From assembly GCF_014203225.1 (NCBI RefSeq), contig NZ_JACHIO010000011.1, positions 124,001 through 188,000 of the forward strand: 64,000 bases of DNA, in the 5' to 3' direction. Shown one piece after another: positions 43,345 to 52,087 of this stretch. Every line of letters begins with the position of its first letter. Positions within the stretch are counted from its first letter, which is position 1. The position numbers and the translations under genes were made by a program. Under the pieces are notes generated by a model, which worked only from the letters and a program-made list of their open reading frames with translations, did not search any database and had not been told where the DNA came from. This DNA comes from Granulicella mallensis (GTDB taxonomy: Bacteria; Acidobacteriota; Terriglobia; Terriglobales; Acidobacteriaceae).

Positions 43345-44403
43345 TTATTCTGCGGTTGCCTGCATGGCGTTGCGCAGCGTCTCGGCCGCGGACTCCGGGG
43401 TGATGTCACGTTGCGGCGACCCCAGCAATTCAAAGCCCACCATGAACTTGCGTACGGTAGCCGAGCGCAGGAGTGGCGGATAGAAGTGGGCGTGGAGATG
43501 CCACTCCGGATAGGCTTCGCCGTTGACAGGGCCGTCGGAGGGTGCGGGGTGAAGGCCCATCGAGTAAGGGAAGGGCGTGTCGAAGACGCGGTTGTAGCCG
43601 CGCGTTACCTGCTGCAGGATGGCAGCGAGGCCATCGCGCTCGGGGCCGGTCAGCTCCGCGAGTGTGGCGACACGGCGCTTCGGCAGGACGAGCAGCTCGA
43701 ACGGCCAGACCGCCCAGAATGGAACGAGCGCTGCCCAGGTGTCGTTCTCGGTGATGATCCGCTCGCGCTGGTTCATCTCCAGTTCGAGATAGGCGGTCAA
43801 CAGCGAGACGCGGTGTTGCTCGAAGTACTCGCGCTGCGCGGCGAGCTCCAGGGTGGGCTCGTTGGGGATGTGTTCGGTCGCCCAGATCTGGCCGTGCGGA
43901 TGGGGATTGCTGGCGCCCATCATGGAGCCGCGGTTCTCGAAGATCTGCACATAGCGCATCTCGGGCCGTGCGCCGAGTTCGGCAGCCTGGGCGTCCCACA
44001 TATCCACGACGCGGCGGATGGCGGAAAGCTCCATGGTCGCGAGTGTGAGGTCGTGGCGCGGATCGAAGCAGAGCACACGGCAGATGCCGCGCTCAGTCTC
44101 GGCACGCAGCAGCCCGGCCTGGTTCAGATCCATGGTTGTTTCGGGAACGTCAGACTTCAGGGCTGCGAAGTCGTTCTCGAAGACGTAGGTGCCGGTGTAA
44201 GCAGGCGTCTTGTGGCCGCCCGCGCGGGTGTTGCCGGGGCAGAGATAGCAGGTGGGGTCGTATTCCAGCGAGGGCGGGGTGGCCTTCTCTTCGGTCTGGC
44301 CCTGCCACGGACGCTGCGTGCGATGCGGTGAGACGACGACCCACTCGCGCTTCAAGGGGTTCCAGCGGCGGTGGGAGGCCTCACGAAAGATGGGGTCGAT
44401 CAT
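43345..44403 (-). CDS. galT: Galactose-1-phosphate uridylyltransferase
   Basis: This 352-residue protein has the histidine-triad nucleophile region 'SNPHPHGQIWATEHIP' near residue 168 (HPHGQ) and the zinc-site 'CYLCPGN' near residue 51. It exchanges UMP between UDP-glucose and galactose-1-phosphate (Leloir pathway). The start overlaps the galK stop by 4 bp. 69 bp lie between it and galE, including a short GGGCTGAAGCCC hairpin. Confidence 0.95.
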   Translation of the reverse strand: MIDPIFREASHRRWNPLKREWVVVSPHRTQRPWQGQTEEKATPPSLEYDPTCYLCPGNTRAGGHKTPAYTGTYVFENDFAALKSDVPETTMDLNQAGLLRAETERGICRVLCFDPRHDLTLATMELSAIRRVVDMWDAQAAELGARPEMRYVQIFENRGSMMGASNPHPHGQIWATEHIPNEPTLELAAQREYFEQHRVSLLTAYLELEMNQRERIITENDTWAALVPFWAVWPFELLVLPKRRVATLAELTGPERDGLAAILQQVTRGYNRVFDTPFPYSMGLHPAPSDGPVNGEAYPEWHLHAHFYPPLLRSATVRKFMVGFELLGSPQRDITPESAAETLRNAMQATAE

Positions 44404-45554
44404 GCTTGCGATTCCTTTGCTTTGGTGCTGTTACGAAGCATGGCGCCGTCGACGGCCTCGCAGATGTAGGTCTCGGCCTTGATATTGAAGCGCTTCAGGT
44501 AGGCGGCCGCCAGGGCCTGCGCAAAGGTGTCTGCCTTGTCCTGGCTGACGAGGTTGACGGTGCAACCGCCAAAACCGCCGCCGGTCATGCGAGCGCCCAG
44601 GCAGCCTTCAAGTGCTACCGCCTGGTCTACGAGGAAGTCGATCTCTTCACAACTGCACTCGAAGTCGTCGCGCTGGCTGGCATGGGCTGCGATCATCAGC
44701 TTGCCCAGGTTTGCTGCGTCGCCGGCTACCATCGCGTTCTTTGCCTTGCGAACGCGGGCGTTTTCGGTGATGATGTGGCGGCAGCGGCGATAGGATTCCG
44801 GTGTCATCTTCGCGGCGCAGGCTTCGAGCTGATCGAGAGTCGCGTCGGCGAGATCACGCAATTGCGGAAAGGCGGCGCGCAGTACGTCTTGTCCGGCTTC
44901 GACCTCGCGACGGCGAAGACCGTAGTCTCCATCGGCGATGGAGTGCTTGACCATCGAGTTGCAGACGACGATCCGCATATTTACGAGGCCGTCGTGATTC
45001 ATCGGGATGTGCTCGTAGCTGAGCGAGCGCGTGTCGAGCAACAGCGCGTGGCCAGCTTTGGCGGCGGTGATGACGAACTGATCCATAATGCCGCAGGGCG
45101 AGTGGACGTAGTCGTTCTCCGCGAGCTTGCAGAGCATTGCGATCTCTTCCAGAGGGAGAGTGGCGTTCGCGTGGGCTAGTATGGCGATCGCGGAGGCGAC
45201 TTCTACCGAGGCTGAGGAGCTGAGGCCTGCGCCGAAGGGGACATTGCCGTGGATCTCAAGATGGAAGGGCGGCGGTGTAATACCGCGCAGTTGAAGCTGG
45301 CGGAGCACGCCGACAGGGTAGTCGCTCCAGTTGCCGGCGGCTTCGGAGCGATCGTCCAGCGTTATCTCGCGGGTCTCTTTGAACTGCTCGCTATGGAAAT
45401 GGTACTGCGAGTCGCTGTTCGGTGAGATGGTGGCTGTGGTCGAGAAGGGAATCGCCATCGGCAGCACGAGGCCGCCGGTGTAGTCGGTGTGCTCGCCGAT
45501 CAGGTTGACGCGGGCGGGCGCAATGTATACGTGTTCATTTGAGTTCTTTTGCAG
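44400..45554 (-). CDS. galK: Galactokinase, probable CTG start
   Basis: The family's N-terminal motif 'APARVNLIGEHTDYTGG' is encoded at about 45525-45475 but has no ATG, GTG or TTG before it in frame. The best start is CTG at 45554 with AGGAG six bases upstream, giving 384 residues, the normal length. Other motifs are 'VPFGAGLSSSASVEVA' (ATP loop), 'PCGIMDQF' and 'GARMTGGGFGGCTVNL'. It phosphorylates galactose on C1. A GTG at 45467 is possible but would delete the substrate-binding signature. Confidence 0.9.
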   Translation of the reverse strand: MQKNSNEHVYIAPARVNLIGEHTDYTGGLVLPMAIPFSTTATISPNSDSQYHFHSEQFKETREITLDDRSEAAGNWSDYPVGVLRQLQLRGITPPPFHLEIHGNVPFGAGLSSSASVEVASAIAILAHANATLPLEEIAMLCKLAENDYVHSPCGIMDQFVITAAKAGHALLLDTRSLSYEHIPMNHDGLVNMRIVVCNSMVKHSIADGDYGLRRREVEAGQDVLRAAFPQLRDLADATLDQLEACAAKMTPESYRRCRHIITENARVRKAKNAMVAGDAANLGKLMIAAHASQRDDFECSCEEIDFLVDQAVALEGCLGARMTGGGFGGCTVNLVSQDKADTFAQALAAAYLKRFNIKAETYICEAVDGAMLRNSTKAKESQA

Positions 45555-45592
45555 AACGATCTCCTGGGGCCAAGTCGGCGAATCGAATGCTG

Positions 45593-45787
45593 TTAGCTTT
45601 TTTTACGGGCTGCGATAAACATGATAAGGCCAAAGGCGAGCATGACCAGACCCCAGACCAGATTCAGGTTGATCCCCTGGGAGCTGGCGTACATGGCGCT
45701 GCCGCGTGTAAAGACGCCGTAGCCTGCCATGATGCCGCCGATGATCAGGAAGATGAGGCCGAGGGGGAGGCGTATGTCGAGTCCCAT
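45593..45787 (-). CDS. Small membrane protein of the gal operon
   Basis: This 64-residue protein has two hydrophobic spans ('LGLIFLIIGGIMAGYGVF' and 'LVWGLVMLAFGLIMFIAA') with a short polar link and a basic end. No family is recognised. It lies between the symporter and galK on the same strand, so it may assist transport or be neutral. Confidence 0.6.
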   Translation of the reverse strand: MGLDIRLPLGLIFLIIGGIMAGYGVFTRGSAMYASSQGINLNLVWGLVMLAFGLIMFIAARKKS

Positions 45788-45875
45788 AAGGTGTGCTTTC
45801 CTTCGCTTTGTTGATTAGATCAGTTTTGGGGTGCGACCACAAAACCGGGATGGTTTGCTTGTTTGCCGTAGTTTG

Positions 45876-45907
45876 TTTCGTCGTCATCCTTAAGGATGAC
45901 GACGAAA
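45876..45907. repeat. Perfect 32-bp palindrome
   Basis: TTTCGTCGTCATCC (45876-45889) is followed by TTAA and then its exact complement (45894-45907). It lies between the symporter stop and the small membrane gene. It may be a terminator or an mRNA-stabilising hairpin separating transporter from gal genes. Confidence 0.7.
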
Positions 45908-45920
45908 ACAGGCAATACCT

Positions 45921-47729
45921 CTACGCGAACACCAGATTCAACGCAATCAGCACCGCCAGCACCCCAAGCGCGAGCGTCATGGGCTTCTGGTACCAGGCCA
46001 GGTGGTGCTCCGGGGCTCTCGGGGTGAGCGAGTAGACCAGGCCGACGAGCTCCGGCTCCGGACGTGGCTTCGTAAACAGGCTGACCACGATGGTCACCAG
46101 CAGGTTTACCCCGAAGGCGAAGATTGCCGTCCAGAAGTTCTGCGCCATATCGCTGGGGTAGGTGTGGACCGTGTGGATCCATCCGCCATGAATGCCGGGG
46201 ACGGCGTCCGCCGGAATGGTGAGGCCGTGATGCACCAGGGCCGCAGCGGTGCCGGTAAGCAGCCCGGTGAAGGCCCCATGACCGGTTGTCCGCTTCCAGA
46301 ACATGCCCAGCAGAAAGGTTGCGAACAGAGGGGCGTTGACCAGGGAGAAGATCAACTGCAGCGCGTCCATGATGTTGTTGAAGTTGGTCACCGCATAGGC
46401 CGCGGCAATGGAGAGCAATATCCCTCCTATGGTTGCGATGCGGCCCATCCAGAGGTAATGCGCATCGCTGGCGTCCTTCTTGATGTACGACTGGTAGATG
46501 TCGTAGGTCCACACGGTATTGAACGCGGTCACGTTGCCGGCCATGCCGGACATGAAGCTCGCGAGCAGGGCCGTGAGACCGAGACCGAGAATGCCCGTCG
46601 GGAAGAAGTGCAGCAGCATGACGGGGATGGCGAGGTCGTAGTTGTAGACCGGGTTGCCGCTGGCATCGAGGATGGGCTTACCGCTGATCGGATCGATCTT
46701 GAGCGGGATGATGCCGTGAGGGTGCTCTTCATCCAAAGGAACCGCGTGCTGCGAAGTCGTAGCTTGTTGGGTGAGGGCGGCGGGGGCCTGCACGGCGGTG
46801 GAGTGCGATGTAACGCTGACCGCGATCAGGCCTGGCAGGATGACCAGGAACGGGAAGAACATCTTCGGTACGGCGGCCAGGATGGGCACGCGGCGCGCGG
46901 AGTCCTGTGACTCGGCGGCCATGGCGCGCTGGATGACGAGGAAGTCCGTGCACCAGTATCCGAAGGAGAGCACGAAGCCCAGTCCCATGACGAGGCCGAC
47001 GACTTCGACGCCGAGCGAGTTGGTAGAGGCATGCGTCATGCCTTTCCAGGAGTGCGTCATGGATGTGGGCAGCTTCTGCTGAATGCCATGCCAGCCGCCG
47101 ACGTTGCGCAGACCGATCCAGACCAGGGGAAGGAACCCGGCGACGATCAGGAAGAACTGTAGCACCTCGTTATAGATCGCGCTGGTAAGCCCGCCTAGGA
47201 AGATATAGCCCAGCACGATGACCGCGGAGAGCAGGATGGACACGTGGAAGACCCAGGCGTCCGGCACGATGCCGTGCAGCAGGCCCAGCGTCTGGATGAG
47301 CAGGGCCATCGCGTACATCGAGATGCCTGAGCTGAAGACCGTCATGATGGCGAAGGAGAACGCGTTGACCGCGCGGGTCTTCTCGTCATAGCGGAGACGG
47401 AGGTATTCAGGAACGGAACGGGCCTTCGAGCCGTAGTAGAAGGGCATCATAAAGAGGCCGACGAAGAGCATCGCCGGAATGGCGCCGATCCAATAGAAGT
47501 GGCTGGTGATGATGCCGTACTTGGCCCCCGAGGCCCCCATGCCGATTACTTCCTGCGCACCGAGGTTCGCGGAGATGAAGGCCAGTCCGCAGACCCAGGC
47601 CGGGATCGAACGCCCGGCGAGGAAGAAGTCGGTGCTGGTGCGCATGTATCGTTTCAGTGCAAAGCCGATACCGAGCACAAAAACAAAGTAGACCAGCATG
47701 ATGAGCCAGTCGATGATCGAAAGATGCAT
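45921..47729 (-). CDS. Sodium:solute symporter, probable galactose/glucose transporter
   Basis: This 602-residue protein of the SSS family has about 14 spans. It opens 'IIDWLIMLVYFVFVLGIGFA' and has 'FFLAGRSIPAWVCGLAFISA' (first-helix signature), then 'GSKARSVPEYLRLRYDEKTR'. The layout and length match SglT-like sugar symporters. A large soluble insertion with 'PISGKPILDASGNPVYNYD' (near residue 345) is unusual but seen in Bacteroidetes/Acidobacteria relatives. Operon context with galK, galT and galE makes galactose the likely substrate. Confidence 0.85.
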   Translation of the reverse strand: MHLSIIDWLIMLVYFVFVLGIGFALKRYMRTSTDFFLAGRSIPAWVCGLAFISANLGAQEVIGMGASGAKYGIITSHFYWIGAIPAMLFVGLFMMPFYYGSKARSVPEYLRLRYDEKTRAVNAFSFAIMTVFSSGISMYAMALLIQTLGLLHGIVPDAWVFHVSILLSAVIVLGYIFLGGLTSAIYNEVLQFFLIVAGFLPLVWIGLRNVGGWHGIQQKLPTSMTHSWKGMTHASTNSLGVEVVGLVMGLGFVLSFGYWCTDFLVIQRAMAAESQDSARRVPILAAVPKMFFPFLVILPGLIAVSVTSHSTAVQAPAALTQQATTSQHAVPLDEEHPHGIIPLKIDPISGKPILDASGNPVYNYDLAIPVMLLHFFPTGILGLGLTALLASFMSGMAGNVTAFNTVWTYDIYQSYIKKDASDAHYLWMGRIATIGGILLSIAAAYAVTNFNNIMDALQLIFSLVNAPLFATFLLGMFWKRTTGHGAFTGLLTGTAAALVHHGLTIPADAVPGIHGGWIHTVHTYPSDMAQNFWTAIFAFGVNLLVTIVVSLFTKPRPEPELVGLVYSLTPRAPEHHLAWYQKPMTLALGVLAVLIALNLVFA

Positions 47730-47933
47730 GAGTCGGGCCTCGTAAACAGGGTTAAGACAGGATGGTCAAAGAGTTCGTTTGTTAGCCATCATACGTGCGA
47801 GGATCATGATGTCGAAAGTCAGGCGGCTCGCTCGCGCGGACAGCTTCGCGGGGAAGACGGATAGTTTGCTAATGAATCCAATTTCCTATTGATGAATCTT
47901 ATGAAGCCGTAAGAGATGAAAGGAAGGGACCAA

Positions 47934-48890
47934 ATGCCACAACTCCCGATTGTTGGGCTTCACCATGTAACTGCTATTGCCTCGGATCCACAGCAGAACC
48001 TGGACTTCTATACCGATGTCCTCGGATTGCGGTTCGTCAAGCGAACGGTGAACTTCGACGACCCCGGCAGCTACCACTTCTATTTTGGCGATGACGCCGG
48101 AACGCCGGGCACAATCCTGACCTTCTTCCCCTGGCCGCGCGCCTCGCGGGGTCTTGCCGGCGCCGGTGAGACTACGCATACCGCCTTCAGCGTGCCGCTG
48201 GCCTCCCTGGAGTATTGGGAGAAGCGGTTGACTGAAAAGGGCGTGCTTGTGGAGCGCACTGGCAAGCGTTTCGAGGAAGAGGTGCTTACTTTCGCCGATC
48301 CCGATGGCATGAAGGTCGAGATCGTAGGCCACGCCGGTGCAGGTGAGGCGAAAGCCCCACGCTTTGCTACGGTGCCTGCGGAGCATGCAATTCGCGGCTT
48401 CTTCGGCGTGACCCTGCTGCAGCAGCGCGCGGAGGAGACGGCAGCCATTCTGAACGTGATGGGCTTCCGCAAGGTCGCCGAAGAGGGCAAGCGGCAGCGT
48501 TTCGCAGCGGAGGGCTCGGCGCTGGGTAATCACATTGATCTGTTGATTGAGCCCGGTGCCAGCCATGGGCGTCCTGGAGCGGGTTCGGTGCATCACATCG
48601 CGTTTCGCGCGGCGGATGAAGCCTCGCAGAAGGAGTGGCGCGAGGAGATCGAGAAGCACCTGGACGTGACCCCGGTGCTCGACCGCGACTACTTCCACTC
48701 GATCTACTTCCGTGAGCCGGGCGGCGTGCTGTTTGAGCTGGCAACGGATCCTCCGGGCTTTGCTACCGATGAGCCGGTGGAATCGCTGGGTGAAGCTCTG
48801 CGCCTGCCGCCGTGGCTGGAGCCGAGGCGCGCAACGATCGAACAGCGTCTGCCGAAGATCGAGCTGCACAAATGGAAGGAGACCGCATGA
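47934..48890 (+). CDS. Ring-cleaving dioxygenase of the VOC superfamily (MhqA/MhqO-like)
   Basis: This 318-residue protein is called from the ATG at 47934 (GGAAGGGA before it). Two vicinal-oxygen-chelate modules are visible: the first metal His is in 'GLHHVTAIASDPQQNLDFYT', a second in 'GAGSVHHIAFRAAD', and a Glu in 'GGVLFELATDPPG'. It probably cleaves (hydro)quinone or catechol rings. It overlaps an esterase gene by 4 bp, as in mhq operons of Bacillus that answer quinone stress. The regulator is not adjacent. Confidence 0.85.
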   Translation: MPQLPIVGLHHVTAIASDPQQNLDFYTDVLGLRFVKRTVNFDDPGSYHFYFGDDAGTPGTILTFFPWPRASRGLAGAGETTHTAFSVPLASLEYWEKRLTEKGVLVERTGKRFEEEVLTFADPDGMKVEIVGHAGAGEAKAPRFATVPAEHAIRGFFGVTLLQQRAEETAAILNVMGFRKVAEEGKRQRFAAEGSALGNHIDLLIEPGASHGRPGAGSVHHIAFRAADEASQKEWREEIEKHLDVTPVLDRDYFHSIYFREPGGVLFELATDPPGFATDEPVESLGEALRLPPWLEPRRATIEQRLPKIELHKWKETA

Positions 48891-49534
48891 GCGCCGACCC
48901 TCACAAGGACGGAAAGGTGCATCGCTTCGGGGCCTCGTTGGAAGAGGCCTCGGGAGCGGTCATCCTGCTACACGGCCGAGGCGGGTCGGCTGAGGACATC
49001 CTGTCGCTGGCCGAGGCGATGTACAACCCTCGGCTGGCCTATCTCGCGCCGCAGGCTGCGGGTTCCACGTGGTATCCGAACTCATTTCTCGCGCCGCGCG
49101 AGAGCAATGAGCCGTGGCTCAGCTCTGCGCTGCGTAAGGTCGAGTCCGTCCTTGATCTCGTGATCGCTGCGGGGATTCCCCGGGAGCGCATCGTGGTGGG
49201 AGGGTTCTCTCAGGGAGCCTGCCTGTCGACGGAGTTTATTGCCACGCATCCGGGGCGCTATGCAGGCTTGATTGCTTTGACCGGAGGCCTCATTGGGCCT
49301 CTGGGCAGCGATGTCACGCATGTTGGAGACCTGGCGGGAACACCCGCGTTCTTTGGCAGCGGCGATCCCGATCCTCATGTGCCGTGGAGCCGGGTGCAGG
49401 AGTCCGCCGAGGTGCTCACGGACATGGGCGCGAAGGTGACGACACGACGCTATCCCGGCCACCCGCATACGGTGTCTCAGGAGGAGCTTGAGTTCGGACG
49501 GCGACTTCTGCAGGATGCGTTTCCTGCCGTGTAG
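48887..49534 (+). CDS. Phospholipase/carboxylesterase-family hydrolase (MhqD-like)
   Basis: This 215-residue alpha/beta hydrolase starts at ATG 48887, overlapping the dioxygenase stop. 'AVILLHGRGGSAEDI' is the oxyanion region, 'VVGGFSQGACLSTEF' holds the nucleophile Ser (GFSQG), and 'GSGDPDPHVPWSRV' and 'YPGHPHTVSQEEL' supply Asp and His. It lacks a signal peptide and is cytoplasmic. The pairing with the ring-cleaving dioxygenase suggests hydrolysis of aromatic breakdown products. Confidence 0.85.
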   Translation: MSADPHKDGKVHRFGASLEEASGAVILLHGRGGSAEDILSLAEAMYNPRLAYLAPQAAGSTWYPNSFLAPRESNEPWLSSALRKVESVLDLVIAAGIPRERIVVGGFSQGACLSTEFIATHPGRYAGLIALTGGLIGPLGSDVTHVGDLAGTPAFFGSGDPDPHVPWSRVQESAEVLTDMGAKVTTRRYPGHPHTVSQEELEFGRRLLQDAFPAV

Positions 49535-49572
49535 ACGGGGCCCAGCATCTACACTGGAGTTGCGCGTAAAAA

Positions 49573-49648
49573 GTCCCCGTCGTCTAGTGGCCCAGGACGC
49601 TGCCTTCTCAAGGCGGAAACATAGGTTCGAATCCTGTCGGGGACGCCA
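49573..49648 (+). tRNA. tRNA-Glu (anticodon CTC), CCA encoded
   Basis: A cloverleaf with acceptor stem GTCCCCG/CGGGGAC, D-arm 'CGTCTAGTGGCCCAGGACG', anticodon stem CTGCC/GGCGG with loop TT-CTC-AA, T-arm 'GGTTCGAATCC', and a GCCA end. CTC reads GAG. Confidence 0.97.
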
Positions 49649-49723
49649 CTGCTCCAGCTTCTAAGCTGCTACCCGGCGAAAGTTCCACGACATCTTCGCC
49701 GCCACCAAATCAGGTAACTCGCT

Positions 49724-51031
49724 TTAGACGACGGCTAGCGGAGCATCTATTGACGAGCTTCTCATCGGGTCTGCAAGCACGGCATCAACGGTTCGGGCGA
49801 TTTCGTTTAGCGCGTTATATTGGGCGAAGTTTTTCTGTACTCTCTGTGCCTGCTCCCGATATCGCTTATCTGTCAGGACGGCGCGCACTGCAGTTTGAAT
49901 CTGCTCAGGGGTGGGACGTCCCGTCTTCAGATTGATTCCCGTGCCTGTCCACTCCACGCGGCTAGCGGTAAATGCCTTTTCTTCTGTGTCACCGGCAACT
50001 ACCAGCGGTACGCCAAAGCTGAGTGACTGTTGCACCGCACCGTATCCACCGTTGGTGACAAGCACGTCGACTTTTGGCAGCAGCGGTACAAATGGGACAA
50101 ACGTCTCGACCCTCGAATTAGGGGGAGCAATAAGGTCATCAATATTGGCGCGTCCTGTAGCTGCGATGACAAGAGCGTTGTCTTCGTTCAAAGCCATGAG
50201 AGTGGGCTGGAGCAATTCCTGTAAATCGAAGTTGGCGAATGTGCCCTGGGTAACAAGGACCACTGGTTTTGATCCATCCAATTCACTCCACCACGCAGGT
50301 TCTTTGAAGCTGGAGGTTTTATTCGGCAATACTGGTCCCACATAGCGAACTTTTGATGGCATGTCGCTGCGTGGATATTCGAATGCGTCGCCGGTGAACT
50401 GCAGAAATAAATCAGGCACAGTGTAGATGGCGTCGAACCAAAAGCCAGAAAGTGGAGGAGAGCCGCATTCGGAGAGTGCCAGATTCAGCAGGTCGGCAAC
50501 CGGCTGAAAACCTCTCTCCATTTGAATATGCTCTGCCTGATTACGCTTGCGACCTTCGGGGGTGTTGTCATACGAGTCGAGACCACAATCGATACTTCGC
50601 AGCATCAAGGGAGTCACTCCACAGCCTATGACTGGCGGTCGATTCTCCCTTGGCCCTAACAACATCGGAAAGCATCCGAGATACATGGAAGACGTCAGGA
50701 TCAAATCAACCTGCGTTTCATTCAAGACTTGCAGCAGGCCCCGATGTTGATCAGGGAGGGGATCAATGAACCAGTATTTGATGTTATTGAGAATCCGTGC
50801 GACTCCCGTCAGTGTTTCCCTTTCGGCTGCATTCCCTGGATTTCTGTAATCGATATTGGCTTTTCCGGTCATTGGAGCGAATCGAAGACCAGTTTCTTCC
50901 ACCTGCCGGCGAAAAATATCTCCAGTATGAAATATGACTGTATGGCCTAGACTCGCGAGATGAACGCCTACAGATAGCATCGGCGTTACGTGGCCAGGAT
51001 TCGGGAGAGCGCAGATCAGGATGTTACTCAG
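49724..51031 (-). CDS. MGT-family glycosyltransferase, probable CTG start
   Basis: This GT-B glycosyltransferase of the macrolide/UGT type has an N-terminal motif, 'SNILICALPNPGHVTPML', in frame upstream of the first ATG. It can be reached only from CTG at 51031, which has GAGGAG six bases before it. That gives 435 residues. The C-terminal donor site is clear: 'VLVTQGTFANFD', 'VETFVPFVPLLPKVDVLVTN' and 'GGYGAVQQSLSFGVPLVV'. It would glycosylate a small lipid or aromatic molecule; the substrate is unknown. No related biosynthesis genes are adjacent. Confidence 0.85.
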   Translation of the reverse strand: MSNILICALPNPGHVTPMLSVGVHLASLGHTVIFHTGDIFRRQVEETGLRFAPMTGKANIDYRNPGNAAERETLTGVARILNNIKYWFIDPLPDQHRGLLQVLNETQVDLILTSSMYLGCFPMLLGPRENRPPVIGCGVTPLMLRSIDCGLDSYDNTPEGRKRNQAEHIQMERGFQPVADLLNLALSECGSPPLSGFWFDAIYTVPDLFLQFTGDAFEYPRSDMPSKVRYVGPVLPNKTSSFKEPAWWSELDGSKPVVLVTQGTFANFDLQELLQPTLMALNEDNALVIAATGRANIDDLIAPPNSRVETFVPFVPLLPKVDVLVTNGGYGAVQQSLSFGVPLVVAGDTEEKAFTASRVEWTGTGINLKTGRPTPEQIQTAVRAVLTDKRYREQAQRVQKNFAQYNALNEIARTVDAVLADPMRSSSIDAPLAVV

Positions 51032-51285
51032 AGAGATCTCCTCTATAGAGACTTTCCATATAATATAACTGACACACCGAGCAAGACATTTGAAGATCAG
51101 GCAGACATGTGATGGTGGTTTCAGTAAGAGGGCTGCTGAGGTCGTCTGCCACTATTCACACGGTCGCCTTCAACACTGCGGCGAGTAAGCGGCTGTACTG
51201 CTTCTCACTCACTCGTACCTTTTAGGGCCATGTATCAGCTGCAACAAAAATTGCAATCCCAACAAAGGGCACGTGTCGATACGCG

Positions 51286-52071
51286 CTAGGTCAGCGCGCG
51301 ATCCAGATGCGTGTAGCCGCCATCGACGATGAGGTGTTGCGCCGTCGTGTGGCCGGACTGCTTCGAAGACAGTAAAAATACCGTCATCGCAGCAATCTCA
51401 GAGCCTTCCGTCATGCGATGGCCCAACGGAATCTTGTTTGTGATCGATTTCAACGCGGCCGCCGGGTCGTCGCGGGTGTCGAGCCAGCGTTTGTAGAGCG
51501 GGGTCAGCACTTCGGCGGGCAGTACGCTGTTCACGCGAACGCCAAAGGGAAGCAGCTCTGCCGCCCACTCGCGGGTGAGCGCAAGCTGCGCGCCCTTCGC
51601 TGCCGCATAGGCTGACGTTCCTCCCTGGCCGGTGAGCGCTACCTTGGAGCTGATGTTGACGATGGAACCCTTCGCCTCCTTCAGCATTGGCAGCGCATAG
51701 TGGGCCATGGCGTAGTAGTGAACGAGGTTCTGCCGCAGGCTCTCAAGGAAGCGGTCCGGATCGCCGCTGGCCAGGCCGACGCCGTCGTTGGCTCCGGCGT
51801 TGTTCACCAGTCCGTCAAGCCTGCCATATTTCTGCTGCACATACTCGACGGCCCGCCGGCATTGTGTGGAGTCTTCGAGGTGCGACTCGATGAAATCGCA
51901 GGGCTTTTCCTCGCGCTGCATCTCTTCGATAAAGTGTTCGACGTTCTCCGAGACGCGGCTGACGACGACAACCTTTGCGCCCTCGTCCAGGCAGGCGCGG
52001 GTTACGGCTTCTCCAATGCCCGAGGCGCCGCCGGTCACTACGATGACGTGACCTTTCAATCCCAGATCCAT
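51286..52071 (-). CDS. SDR dehydrogenase of the fucose cluster (L-fucose dehydrogenase-like)
   Basis: This 261-residue short-chain dehydrogenase is called from ATG 52071. It has 'VIVVTGGASGIGEAVTRACL' (TGxxxGIG), 'DGLVNNAGAND' and the catalytic Ser plus Tyr-x3-Lys in 'SAYAAAKGAQLALTREWAAE'. A close type is L-fucose dehydrogenase, which oxidises fucose to fuconolactone. The assignment comes from neighbours: a second SDR, fuconate dehydratase and fucose permease. The ribosome site is AGGAACA. It lies 16 bp after the second SDR. Confidence 0.75.
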   Translation of the reverse strand: MDLGLKGHVIVVTGGASGIGEAVTRACLDEGAKVVVVSRVSENVEHFIEEMQREEKPCDFIESHLEDSTQCRRAVEYVQQKYGRLDGLVNNAGANDGVGLASGDPDRFLESLRQNLVHYYAMAHYALPMLKEAKGSIVNISSKVALTGQGGTSAYAAAKGAQLALTREWAAELLPFGVRVNSVLPAEVLTPLYKRWLDTRDDPAAALKSITNKIPLGHRMTEGSEIAAMTVFLLSSKQSGHTTAQHLIVDGGYTHLDRALT

Positions 52072-52087
52072 ATTGTTCCTTTGAGCT

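Noticed and set aside
43411-44331. Long plus-strand frame opposite galT
   Set aside because: It is the antisense shadow of a clearly conserved gene; its protein text has no recognisable motif. The same holds for 44136-45179 opposite galT/galK.
46002-46910. 302-codon frame opposite the symporter
   Set aside because: Antisense to membrane-span codons, giving an artificially charged protein; no ribosome site.
47886-48869. 327-codon frame opposite the VOC dioxygenase
   Set aside because: Shadow of a conserved gene on the plus strand.
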